64,000 nucleotides of DNA from Cantharellus purpuraceus. Its lineage: Eukaryota; Basidiomycota; Agaricomycetes; Cantharellales; Hydnaceae. Shown one piece after another: positions 43,982-54,753 of this stretch (positions are counted from its first letter, which is position 1; each line of letters begins with the position of its first letter). Where the stretch lies: the NCBI GenBank assembly GCA_025174535.1, contig JALBUN010000022.1:310001-374000 (forward strand), in the 5' to 3' direction. The position numbers were made by a program, and so were the translations under genes. Under the pieces are notes generated by a model. The model did no database searches. It had not been told where the DNA came from and saw only the letters and a program-made list of their open reading frames with translations.

Positions 43982-45905
43982 ATGATTGAGGTCTTATCCT
44001 CAACAATGTCAAACCCTTTGGCAAGCATGAGCGTGGCCGAGCTGGAGCAGCTGCTCCTGGCCCGATGGAAGGAAGAGGAAGAGGAGCGGAAACGGAAAGA
44101 GGAGGAGGAAGCAGAACGGAGACGGAAGGAGGAGGAGGAGGCGGAACGGAGGCGGAAGGAGGAGGAGGAGGCGGAATGGAGACGGAAGGAGGAGGAGGAG
44201 GCGGAACGGAGATGGAAGGAGGAGGAGGAGGTGGAACGGAGACGGAAGGAGGAGGAGGAGGCGGAACGGAGATGGAAGGAGGAGGAGGAGGTGGAATGGA
44301 GACGGAAGGAGGAGGAGGAGGCAGAACAGAGACGGAAGGAGGTGGAATGGAGACGGAAGGAGGAGGAGGAGGAGGCGGAACAGAGACGGAAGGAGGTGGA
44401 ATGGAGACGGAAGGAGGAGGAGGAGGCGGAACAGAGATGGAAGGAGGAGCAGGAGCAGCGGCAGAAAGAGGTGGCGAAAACAGAACGGAGAAGGAAAGAG
44501 GAGGAAGCAAAAGTCGAGAGGGCCTGCATGGTGAAGGAACTTGCAGCAGCGATGGAGGCTGTGAGACTGAAAGAAGTGGAGGAGCAGGCACACAAGTTAG
44601 AGGCCACCATGGAGGTAGAGGAGGAGGTGACCGGGGCAGGGGGAACCAGCCACCCAGGAAGTCCGAGTGTGCCAATACGGCCAGGGACTCTGGAAGTGGC
44701 CATCATCTCCGTTACACGGATGGAGATGACTCGTTCAAGGACTGTCACTGTGGAGGACTCGCCATTACATCCGCGGGCACAGCCCCTATTTGAGTTGGGG
44801 GCAGCTGAGGAAGATGATGCGGTGGAGACGGAGAGGGTGGAGGTGGAGGCGGATCCCAATGCCAATGTGGATCTCGGTGCGAATGTGGAGCCTGAGGCAG
44901 GCGTGGATGTTGGGACGGACGTGGAGCCAGATCCCACTTCAAATTCCTATGAGGAGATGGCTTGGGTAGCTGCAGTCGAGGCTCGCAAAAGAGCGGAGCT
45001 CTATGCTGCGACCACCAAGAAGAATCTCGATGTCGTGGTCTTTTCATTGAAGGCCTACCTGAGTGCTGATATGGAGAAGTGAGAGGCGGACCAGAGGGTC
45101 ATATGGTGCAAGGCGGAGAGTCGCATGTTGGCGACCCATAAGAAGGAGCTGCGTGTCGCGAGGTCGGCGATCCAGCTTTGCAAGCACGAGATGGAGAAGG
45201 CGGCGGCAGAACAGCAGGACAAGGAGGAGGAGAGGGAATGCTTGGAGGCCGCAGTGAGAAGGGGCAGGCCACCCAAGGCTCTGGCTCCAATGGAGCCATT
45301 TGGTGGACCCAGCGTAACTTGCGACTTATGTTGTGATGCGCGTGTGGAGTGCATGTGGCCTACCAGCCCAACTCGCCGACTTCGGTCCTGCGATTGTTGT
45401 CGGGGTCGGAAAGGAGGGTGTAGGATCGATGGGAAGTTCAATCCCCGGAGTCGGAGCGTCAAGCCCCGACTAGTGGTACAAGGAGGGGCAGAGAAGGAAT
45501 CGGAGGGTTGTCTGACCAAAAAGAGGCGGACGGAGACGGGTGCTGTGGCAGCTGGGGGTAGCGGTGTCAGATCAGAAGGGGCGACGACTGGTGCAGGTAC
45601 GGGGCGCGTTTCGGCACCCAATAGCACTGTGGGCCAGCTTATCTGGCTGGTTAACCTGCAGTCAGAGCACCTTCAGCAGACGGAGGGGTTGTTAGTAGAC
45701 TTGGTGAGGACAATGAACGGAAGGAGGTTCTGGAGGGTTGTCGGACAGCCAAGTTATATCAGTTGCGGAAATTCATGGCCCCGTTGGATGAGGATTTGGA
45801 CATGGGAGATGAGAAGGATTGGGTGTCGGATGTAGAGAGTGATGAGGAGTCAGAGACGGAGCCTGAGGTAGATAAGGGAAAGGGAAAAAGGAAACACGAT
45901 GTATA
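43982..45905 (+). pseudogene. Antisense accessory ORF of the Ty3 element, best-preserved copy (charged helix plus Zn2Cys6-like block)
   Basis: Encodes about 640 residues if two lesions are ignored: a TGA at 45080-45082 (TGG in the copy at 32400) and a one-base shift near 45720. Domain order: MSNPLASMSVAELEQLLLARW; about fifteen repeats of the type ERRRKEEEEA (residues ~20-165), expected to form a single charged helix or coiled coil; a second helical part; an acidic linker ([20 protein letters not shown]); KKELRVARSAIQL helix; then CDLCCDARVEC, 12 residues, CDCCRGRKGGC at about residues 445-480, i.e. C-X2-C-X6-C-X12-C-X2-C-X6-C; KKRRTET basic stretch; and a Lys/Asp-rich tail ending KGKGKRKHDV. 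It sits between pol and the 3' LTR on the strand opposite to gag-pol. Function unknown; DNA binding is inferred from the cysteine spacing. Confidence 0.75.
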
Positions 45906-46069
45906 AAATAAGAATGAAAATGATTATAAATTTTGAAACAGAGAAAAATGAGGCGGAGTGATTCCTTTGGAGCTTTTGGGCAGGCATGCAATTTCCCTTG
46001 ACTTGTAATAAAATGACGATGCAAAATAATAACATTAGCATTAGTAATTGAACTTCGTAAGGGGGCCAG

Positions 46070-47501
46070 TGTATGGGAACCACCTTTTCCCTATCAAATT
46101 CCATTTATGCAGCACCAATGTGCTATTCTTTGCTTTTCCATTCCTAAATATCCGCATATATTTGATGCTTGTACCTGGAATGGACTTATTCAAATATTCT
46201 CTATTTTTCCATATTTTTTCGGGAATATTCCATGCAGAACTCGGCTCAGAATCATTTATTTCTGCTGTGCTACAGTTGTGGACCCATAGGCGCCCACAAA
46301 CCTTCGCGCAGCCGGCTCTCCCCTTTTGGACCAGGCATTTGGCCTCAATTCAAGCTCAGATGTCTCTGATCAATAAATATTCTGTAACTTAACAACCACA
46401 GCCTCTCAGGGCACTATTTTCCGTGGAGATCATCACATGACATGTGGCTATCCATGGCTGTCCAAACCAGTGCAGAAAACAGGGTGGACACCCTTCTTTT
46501 TGCCTGATCAGTGCCTAGTTCAGGGATCAGATCAGCTGATGGGTGATCAAATCAGGTGATTGCCTTGGAATATTCTACCCCTTTCCATAACATTCTAGCT
46601 GTTTCCCTCTATTATTAGATAGAACTTTCCAGAACCATTATTCAGCTCCTGATCAGTGTTAGTGCTGTGATCAGATCCTGTGATTGGCTTGGAATATTCT
46701 ACCCCTTTCTTCCACCTTCCACAACCTTCCAGTAGTTTCCATCTATTAATAGGTAGAATATTCCAGAAGCATTAGTCAGCCCCTGTAAATACAATATATA
46801 AGGAGGCCATTCTGCCTCTGAAAGAATAACATATCATCATATTCTACCCATCTTCTGCACACCAGTGTGACTAGAGTGACATACAGTGTCATCCTCTATC
46901 TCAGTAACTGTTGATTACCAGTTCAAGGATCTTTTACAGTTGTGTAACTGTACTTGATTGCACTCGAAGTAGTGATATTCCTGCTTTGGGCGTGAGTGTA
47001 GTATCTGCCTCACGTGACTACGAATCTACAGGGTGAGATTGTCTGTCGATAGTCCTGCCATTAGTGCTCTTGTTTAAGTAACTAGTGTGTACTGCCTTTG
47101 CAGAGCATTAGAAGCTTGAACTCGTGTGAAGCAGTTGCTAGACTACTTCACACATTGCTGTTACCCGCTTCTGAGTGCCACTGGTTGGACGGTTGGATTC
47201 ATCCACCTACTTCCTTTAGCCTCTAAGTGCATTCCCCTCTTTTTGGAATATCTGGACCCCTAAGCGTCCGTGAACTCTAGACTCTGGAAGTCTTATTCAT
47301 TTCTTGCTGCTAAGAAACGTATTACCTTTCTGCGTATAGTCTGCATTGACCAATACAAAGGATTGTAACCAAAGTACAAACGTTAAATCGTTTCTGGAGT
47401 TGTGCTGCAGCAGGGTTTGATATTCTTCTCAGCTGTTCATTCACGGAATTGTGGTGATTTAGAGTTTGCCCTAACACCATAATTTTGCGGGTTCCAAAAC
47501 A
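46070..47501. repeat. 1432-bp solo LTR (large LTR family), copy 1
   Basis: Begins TGTATGGGAACCACC and ends GGTTCCAAAACA, flanked on both sides by GCCAG (46065-46069 and 47502-47506). Without it the Ty3 sequence reads GGGGGCCAGGTTTGTCTGG, as in the copy near 62860. A TATA-like ATATATAAGG at ~46797 fits an LTR promoter. No ORF of note is inside. The second copy, also exactly 1432 bp, is at 54784. Confidence 0.8.
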
Positions 47502-47506
47502 GCCAG

Positions 47507-49628
47507 GTTTGTCTGGATAAGCGGAGTGAAAATCGGAGACGGATTCAGATGTGTGATCGAGTTTGGACGCGGAGATCCATGAGGATTCTTCATCGGTGCC
47601 TTCGTATCCAGTCCATTTGACTAAGTACTGGAGCTTGCACTTGTATCGATGGTCGATCTTTGAGTCCAGGATCTCAGATATCTCATATTCATTGTCTCCT
47701 TCGATGATGATCGGGGGAGGGGGAGGTTGCGTGCGACCAGAGATCTCGTTCATAGTAGCAGGTTCGAGCATTGATATATGGAAGACCAGATGAACTGCTT
47801 GGAAGTGGTCCAGGAGGCGGAGGGTGAAAGACCTGCTGCCCGTGCGAGCAATGACCTCATAAGGACCTAAGTATTTCTCGGAGAGTTTCTTCAATGGATG
47901 GGTGGTCCAGAAGTGTTCAGCCTTAACGAATACTTTGTCTCCAATTTGCAGGTCCAGAGCCGGAATGCAGCGTCGGTCTGTGGAGACTTGATATTGTTTC
48001 TGAGCATCGGAGATTGTCTCTCAGAGATGTTGGTGTAGTTGATCAAGGTCGGTTATGAATTGGCGGGCTTTGGTGGAGGCAAGTTCTTTTTTGGGGTGGA
48101 CAGAGATGTTTGGATGGTAGCCTTTGACGCTTGTTCGGAATCATGTCAGTATACAATATTCTGATGTATAGGAGATATACATCAGGATTTCAATGATACA
48201 TAAAGCCAGGGAGTTACAATTTGGATATCTTAAAAGATTTCGGATGTGTGAAATTTTCATAAATATAAACATATATTCTATATTTTAATAAACTTTAAAA
48301 GATAAGATATTTGGTTGAGATGAACATAATTATTTACATGGATATAATAGGAATGTATATATGAATATAATTGGTATTATATAGGGTATTTAGATATACA
48401 AATACCAGGTGGGGATTAAAGATAGTTCAAATAATGTTACAAGTATTGTATAAGAAAGAATCAATGATATTTGGATGTTCCTTCAAGAGAGTTGCCACCA
48501 CTAAATGGGGAAAAAACAATTATTTTTGAGAATTATGCCAAAATATCACAATATGTTTTAATCTAGTATATTGTGTAAAATTTGAGAATCATGTTGAAAT
48601 ATGAAAATAAGTTTGAATTGAAGTGTATTGTATAAAATTTGAGGAAAATAGGTTGTACATACGTATTTGTTGTATTTCTGAATAAGCGTCTTTATTAGCA
48701 AAGAACGGAGAGATGCCGGTAGTCGCGTTCAGAGCATTGTTGTAGGCAAACTCTGCGATCGGAAGTAGATCAGCCCAGTTGTCTTGTTGATAGTTACAAT
48801 AAATTCAGAGATATTGTTCCAGGGGCTGATTCATTCGTTCCGTTTGTCCGTCTCCTTCAGGGTGGTATCCGGAGGTGAAATGAAGCTTCATGTTGAGAGC
48901 CTTTCCTAATGTGCGGAAGAAGGAGGATACGAACTCCGAGCCCCGATCGGATGTGACATGCAATGGGACTCCGTGTTTAGAGAATACGTGGAGAACGAAC
49001 AATTTAGCTAGTGAGGTGGAGGTGATGGTGTCATGCGTCAGAATGAATAGGGACTGTTTGGTGAACCTGTCGACAACCACGAGTATGGTGTCATATCCAA
49101 GCGATGGGGGGAGCTTCTCTATGAAATCCATGGAGATGAAGTTCCATGGTTGCTCCGGGATCGGAAGTTGCTTAAGTGTTCCATAGGGTTTGTGTTTTTG
49201 CGATTTTGAGCGCATACACATGGTACAGGAGTTACAGTAGTGTTGAATGTATTCCTGCATTTTTGGCCATACATAGTCTCGTCGGATTAATCCTTGTGTG
49301 CGATTTTGCCCGAAGTGGCCGGAGATCGGGTGATCATGATAATACTGCAAAATTCAGAGTCAGAGGCCATTGGCGTCGGGGACGTATATCTGGCCATTGT
49401 GTCAGAGGTGCCCTTCGGTGTCAAGTGACCATTTTGGATCGGAAGGGTTGTCCAAGTGTTTAACCACAACAGGATCAGATCAGAGTGATGAGCGGATGTC
49501 GGAGTGGAGTTGGTTGATGTCCATAATGGTGACAGCTTGGAGGGTGGGAGTCATGAGGGTGGATGCTTGTAGGGACAATGCCAGCTGCTCATTAGTAAAC
49601 ACAGGACGAAAGTTGTGTGGGTTTACAG
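47507..49628 (-). pseudogene. pol 3' part of Ty3 element E4 (integrase, GPY/F module, chromodomain)
   Basis: Minus strand from 49628: HNFRPVFTNEQLALSL linker, integrase zinc region (YHDHPISGHFGQNRTQGLIR ... CNSCTMC), DDE core (MDFIEKLPPSLGYDTILVVVD, SDRGSEFVSSFFRTL, YHPEGDGQTERMNQ), then a 565-bp MITE at 48126-48690, then KYLGPYEVIARTGSRSFTLRL (GPY/F module) and a chromodomain (YEISEILDSKIDHRYKCKLQ, YLVKWTGYEGTDEESSWI). This is the missing 3' half of E2: CTGTA at its upper edge (49624-49628 region, read on the minus strand as CTGTAAACCC) matches the CTGTA at 36304-36308. Confidence 0.85.
48126..48690. mobile_element. 565-bp MITE, copy 1
   Basis: AT-rich, non-coding, with terminal inverted repeats GACGCTTGTTC.GAA and TTC.GAATAAGCGTC. 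Flanked by TTT on each side; the uninterrupted site in E5 (near 57391) reads AGCCTTTATTAGC, so a 3-bp target duplication is shown directly. A second copy of the same length is at 58350. Confidence 0.85.
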
Positions 49629-49782
49629 TGTAGAGCTCAAAAGCGAAGTTGTATGTTATTAGATAAGCCAAAATACAAACTCAGCAAAAAAGCGAAATTG
49701 TAACACATAAAACACTCATATCTTCTCACAGAATAATCCATATCATACCAAACTTTCCAGGGACCTTCAGTGCATTCCAACA
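49629..49782 (-). repeat. 3' LTR of Ty1/copia element, copy 2
   Basis: 154 bp, reverse complement of 36309-36462 with no difference seen. In element orientation it is preceded by a purine tract (GAGGGGGTG) that can serve as the polypurine tract, and is followed by the target duplication CTGTA. Confidence 0.9.
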
Positions 49783-49789
49783 CACCCCC

Positions 49790-52700
49790 TCAATGAAGCG
49801 TCCCTTCAATGCTCCAAATACCCAATCCATCTCTGAACTTCACATGCTTAGCACGCACCAGACTCTTGGTTAGCACATCAGCTACCATCTCATGTGTCGG
49901 CACAAACTGAAGTTTCAGCAATCTCCTTTCCACCTTTTCCCTCAACCAGTGATACATGACATCAATGTGCTTCATCCTGGAGTGATGTTCAGGGTTCTTG
50001 GATACGGCAATGGCAGGTTGGCTGTTGCAATAAAGTGTAACTGGAGGAAGATGGTAGCCAAGTTCAGTCAGCAACTGTTTCAACCACATGGCTTCACGTC
50101 CCGCAAAGTTGGCTGACATGTATTCAGCATCAGATGAGGATGTTGCCACTGTTGGTTGTCGTTTGCTGCTCCAACTGACTGCTGCTCCACCAATGAAGAA
50201 GGCGTATCCAGTCGTTGACCGTCTCCTATCCTCATCCCCTGCATAGTTGGCATCACAGTAGGCCTGGAGCATTGCTTGGGAGCCAGGGTCTGGAGGTCCA
50301 TACGTCAATCCCAGTTCGGTAGTCCCCTTGAGATATTTGAGCATGTGCTGCACCGCCTTCCAATGACCTAAACCAGGATTTGAGTTGAATTGGCAAAGTT
50401 CACCAACTGCATGTGCAATGTCTGGTCTGGTTCCAATCGCAAGGTAATTCAGGCTCCCAACAGCGGCAAGGTACAGAACACCTCTCATGGCCTCAACATC
50501 CTCCTTTGACTGTGGACAGAGATCCTTGGAGAGATGACAGCCTGGATCAAGAGGGGTAGACACTGGCTTGCAATTCTCCATGTTGAACCACTTCAAAACA
50601 TCCAGTGCATACTTGTGCTGGTTAAGGTGCAACGTCCTCTTTCTCCTGTCCCTGTGGATTTCCAGACCAACAATGTACCTGGCAGGTCCCATGTCCTTCA
50701 TTTTGAAGTGTTGCGACAGCTCAAGCTTTACTTTGTCAAGATGGGTGCGACTGTTGCATGCCATGAGCTGATCGTCAATGTAGACGGGGATGTAGACTTT
50801 GATGGGTCCTTGGATGTAGAGGTAAAGGCAGCTGTCCACTTTGGATCTGGTGAATCCCATGTGATGGAAAGCGTCATCCAGTTTGGCATGCCACCTGTTT
50901 CCTCCTTGCCTGGTTCCGTAGATGGCCTTGTTCAGTCTCCCGACCTTGTCTCCCTGCTTGTACCCTTCTGGAAGTTCCATGTAGACCTCTTCTTCAATAT
51001 CACCATTCAAATAGGCAGATTTGAAGTCGACTTGGTCCAATTCCAGATCCTCAAGGGCGGTGATGGCCAGGAGCACTCTGAGCGTGTTGAATCTCACAAC
51101 AGGGGCAAATGTTTCCGTGAAGTCAATCCCTGCCTTCTGCGTGTATCCTTTGCAACCACTCTAGATCTGAAGCGCTCAATGGATCCATCAGGGTGCTTCT
51201 TAAGTCTGAATACCCATTTGGATCCCACGGCCTTCTTCCCTGCAGGGAGGTCCACCACCGTCCAAACATTGTTGTCCATGAGCAACTGATATTCATCATT
51301 GCAGGACTCTCTCCACCATGGTGCATCAACTCTAGACATGGCTTCCTGATAAGTGGATGGTTCAGGGAGGTCAGGAGCGTTGCTGAGGTTGACAAGTTCC
51401 TGAAGTGGATGTTGGACAGATGGTATGGCAGATTCAGCCTGTTCCACCCCCTCATTCTGGGCATCGTCCACCCCCTCAGTTGGATCATCTCTTCCCTCTG
51501 ACTCGAGTGGAGGATTCCTGTACTGGGCAGCATTTGGGACAAGCCACCATGGTTGGGGAGGGATGCGGATGCGTGTTGAACGTCTCAGAGGTGGGTCAGG
51601 TGGTAGAGGTGGAGATGGGGATGGTGGAGGGGATGTAGGGGATGGTGTTGCAACGTCTGGCAATGGTAGTAAAGGGGGGGTAGCTAGAGGAATAACTGGA
51701 GGGGAAGTAGAGGTCTGGTGAATGGCCACATCATCAGGAAGTTGCACAAGTTGCTGTGGTGGATTGTGCGTGGTGGATGTATGTGGGTGACCAGATTCAT
51801 CAAAAATGACATCCCTGCTTATCAATACCCTCCTTCCGACTGGGTCCCACAGTCGCCATGCCTTAGTCCCAGTTTCATATCCAATCATGACACACTTGGT
51901 AGAGTGTGATTCAAGGTGGCGTCTTTTAGATTTGGGGACATGGACAAATGCAGTGGAGCCAAATACCCTGAAATGTGCAACAGATGGCTTGTGACCGTGC
52001 CAGGCTTCATATGGAGTCCCATGGGAAAGCGCAGAAGTGGGAGAGCAGTTGTGGAGAAGAGTGAATGCTAAGGCTGCTTCTCCCCAGAAAGAAGGACCTA
52101 GTTTGGTATCATGTAGCATGGATATAACACCTTCTTCCAGAGTCCTGTTGTAGCGCTCTGCAACTCCATTCTGCTGTGGTGTGCCCAGTGCAGTCTTTTG
52201 CCTGAAGATCCCAGAGGACATGGTCAGGAAAGAGAACTGGTGCGATGAGTATTCTCCATCTCTCAGGGTTTTGATCCGTTTGCCAGTCTGGTTCTCCACC
52301 AGTGCTTTGAACTGCTTGAACGCGTCTAACGCCTGGTCCTTGGTCTTGATCAAGTACAGGCTCACAAAACAAGATTTGTCGTCAATGAATGTGATCCAGT
52401 ACCTAAATCCCCACGCAGTGGGCACCTTCAATGGACCATGAACGTCAGAATGAATGAGTTCAAGAATGTCAGAGGCCCTGAAGGAGGCTTTCTTGGGGAA
52501 TGAATCACGGTGTTGTTTGCCATGAATGCATGCTTCGCAGATTTTGGGGAATGGATTGTCTGATGTGATGTCCATCCCTCCACCATATTTTGTGTGACTA
52601 GCTGTTTGACAGCATCAATCCCCAGATGCCCAAAGCGACGGTGCCATAGTTGTAGATCCAGTGACTTGGACGCAGCAATGTGTGCAGTGTGTGAGAGCAT

Positions 52701-52893
52701 GTTGCCATCCAGGTATGCCAGTCTCCCCTTGACTGTCGCAGTACATATCAGTTTACCCAACTTGTAGAATTTCACAACCGCTCCTATGATTTCCACACGA
52801 ATCTGACGGTGCATGGTCAAGAAGAGGAGTGAGAGGAGGTTGTTTGCAAGTTTGGGAACATAGAGTACATTCTGAACAGTATAGGTTTCAAGT
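49790..52893 (-). pseudogene. pol of Ty1/copia element, copy 2, two one-base deletions
   Basis: Same protein as copy 1 but with the complete RNase H (AYCDANYAGDEDRRRSTTGY, KHIDVMYHWLREKV, ADVLTKSL) and the true stop at 49790. Two homopolymer runs are one base shorter than in copy 1: GGGG to GGG at ~52576-52578 and AAAA to AAA at ~51149-51151. They split pol into three open pieces. The gag-pol frame switch seen in copy 1 is present here too. Confidence 0.9.
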
Positions 52894-53953
52894 TTGGATC
52901 ATTTGGGCAAAACATCACCATGCCAATCCCTTCAGAGTACACAACACTATTGTCCGCCAATTCAATGGGAGCCCTATGAGGTTTGAGCTCCTTAAACCAA
53001 TGGCGATTTGAAGTCATATGTAATGAGGCTCCTGAATCGGTGCACCAAAGGGAATTGGTATCAGAGACAAGTGCGTGATGAGGGAGAGAGGAAATGCTTG
53101 CAGTGGTGAATGCCAATCCTGCGACTTCAACAACAGAGGAGGTAGATCCATCCACCTGCTTAGCCTTCTGCTTCTGCTTCTTCTCCTGCTTAGCTGTCTG
53201 TCTGCGCTCCAGATTTGCCTTCTTGGCATTGGCTAGAGAAAAGCAGACATCCGTGTTATGAGTGGATGCTTCACAGAAGTTGCACCATTTAGGAGGTGTT
53301 GAAGCGGGTGGTTTGTTGGATAGTATGGCTGATTGAACAGAACGGTGCAGACGGTTGTTCTCCTCCATGATAAAGGCTTCAATAACTTTGGCCTTGTTGA
53401 CGTTCTTTTGAAGCAGTAACGCGGACGTGAAGCTGTCAAACTCCTCAGGAAGGGCTCTAATGAGTGTCATGATCACCAGCTCCTCGTCCTGTCTGGCTAG
53501 GGTATATGAGCCATCAGATGGACGAAGATTCTGGCAGAGTTGCATGGCAGAGCTGACACGACCAATCAGTGACTGAAGCGTCTCATCAGGAGCCTTCTGT
53601 ATATTGAAGAGTGCGTCATAGGCATTGAAGCGAGTGCCTGCCTGCTTCTGAACATGAACCTTGTGCAGAGCCTCCCACATTTTCACCGGATTGTCCTCTA
53701 ATCCCTGAACATGAACTCGCTGCCCTTGTTCCAAGGTTGACGCAATGAGTCCAGCTGCTACCTCCTGATCTAGTTCCCATTTCTCCACATCTGCAGGTTC
53801 AGTGGGGCGCTTCTTCTTGCCATTGACAAGCATCCACAAGCCCTTTGAACGCAACCTTGCAGTCGTGTTGAATGCCCAGTCATGATAATTTGAGTTTGAG
53901 AGCATGGGGAACTTAGGTGACGGAGTATCGTCGTTGGAGGTGGTTGTAGACAT
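52817..53953 (-). CDS. Gag and protease region of Ty1/copia element, copy 2
   Basis: 378 codons that look identical to copy 1 at the protein level, with the zinc knuckle CNFCEASTHNTDVC and protease motif TDSGASLHM. Its leader continues to 54327, where homology with copy 1 ends without a 5' LTR. Confidence 0.9.
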   Translation of the reverse strand: MSTTTSNDDTPSPKFPMLSNSNYHDWAFNTTARLRSKGLWMLVNGKKKRPTEPADVEKWELDQEVAAGLIASTLEQGQRVHVQGLEDNPVKMWEALHKVHVQKQAGTRFNAYDALFNIQKAPDETLQSLIGRVSSAMQLCQNLRPSDGSYTLARQDEELVIMTLIRALPEEFDSFTSALLLQKNVNKAKVIEAFIMEENNRLHRSVQSAILSNKPPASTPPKWCNFCEASTHNTDVCFSLANAKKANLERRQTAKQEKKQKQKAKQVDGSTSSVVEVAGLAFTTASISSLPHHALVSDTNSLWCTDSGASLHMTSNRHWFKELKPHRAPIELADNSVVYSEGIGMVMFCPNDPNLKPILFRMYSMFPNLQTTSSHSSS

Positions 53954-54327
53954 GGTTTATAGGTATGTGCAGCGAGGGATAGGTATGAGGTAGACGAATT
54001 GGGTGAGATATGAGTAAAGTTTGGCTAAGCGTATTCAAGTCCAAATGCAAGTGAACGTGTGATAGGATAGGTTCGCAGTGTTGTAAGGTGGTTATAGCGG
54101 GTGCAAGCACTGCGTGGGCAAGATGTGGGAGGTGGTACGCACACAGGAAGTGCAGGGGAGTAAGAATAAGTGCAGAGCACCAAATCCGAGAGGTAATAGT
54201 CCTAGGGTGTCCAAAAGCGGTCCTGAGTTGTCCAGAGGGGTCCTGAGGATAGAGAAAATGGTCCAAATGGCACCAATCAACTCCCAGCAACTTCAGGGAC
54301 AACAGGACTCAGAATGAGATGGCACGA

Positions 54328-54710
54328 TGTAAAAGTGGATGAAAACATGAGAACAATGGCACCTGAAACCTTTGGAAAAATGAGCCACGTAGAAAAGGGT
54401 GATACCAAAACGATTGCTAGAGCAATTAACGAGATATCAAAAAATTAATAAAACAAGTATTTTAAAATTGTGGTTGTAGAACCTCGAAATTAGAATTGTT
54501 ACTACCTACTTTAGGTTTAACTCCTAATGACAGTTGGGAGTAGATAGATATTAGTTCATCATCACGAAAACCATGGGAGAGCTTTGACATATCGTTACTA
54601 GGTCTCTCAAACCCCATTGATGCTAATATTCCCTTATCAGAATGATCGGGGTTAAACTTGTTAAAAGGATACGCTCTTCCATGCCACGTCATATAATCGG
54701 CTATTATACA
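54328..54710 (+). pseudogene. Fragment of the unrecognised AT-rich element, right part
   Basis: On the plus strand VKVDENMRTMAPETFGKMSH continues to ISKN and a TAA near 54442. This is the in-frame continuation of the minus-strand ORF that stops at 40880; the shared codon GAT is split across the two sites. On the minus strand a convergent ORF (54722-54462) reads MDHLCIIADYMTWHGRAYPF ... VGSNNSNFEVLQPQF and ends close to the first ORF's stop. Neither protein is recognised. A 40-bp scrap of copia pol (RDDPTEGVDD) follows at ~54712-54752. Confidence 0.5.
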
Positions 54711-54753
54711 GAGATGATCCAACTGAGGGGGTGGATGATGTCCAGAATGAGGG

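Noticed and set aside
50534..51289. Plus-strand ORF of 251 codons opposite copia pol (and its mirror at 39660-40628)
   Set aside because: Antisense shadow of a conserved RT frame; no start context and no family motif.
36309..54327. Reading the two copia copies as independent insertions
   Set aside because: Each lacks the opposite end, both use the same target duplication (CTGTA) at the same Ty3 position, and they share the same frame switch, so a single insertion later split and partly duplicated is simpler.
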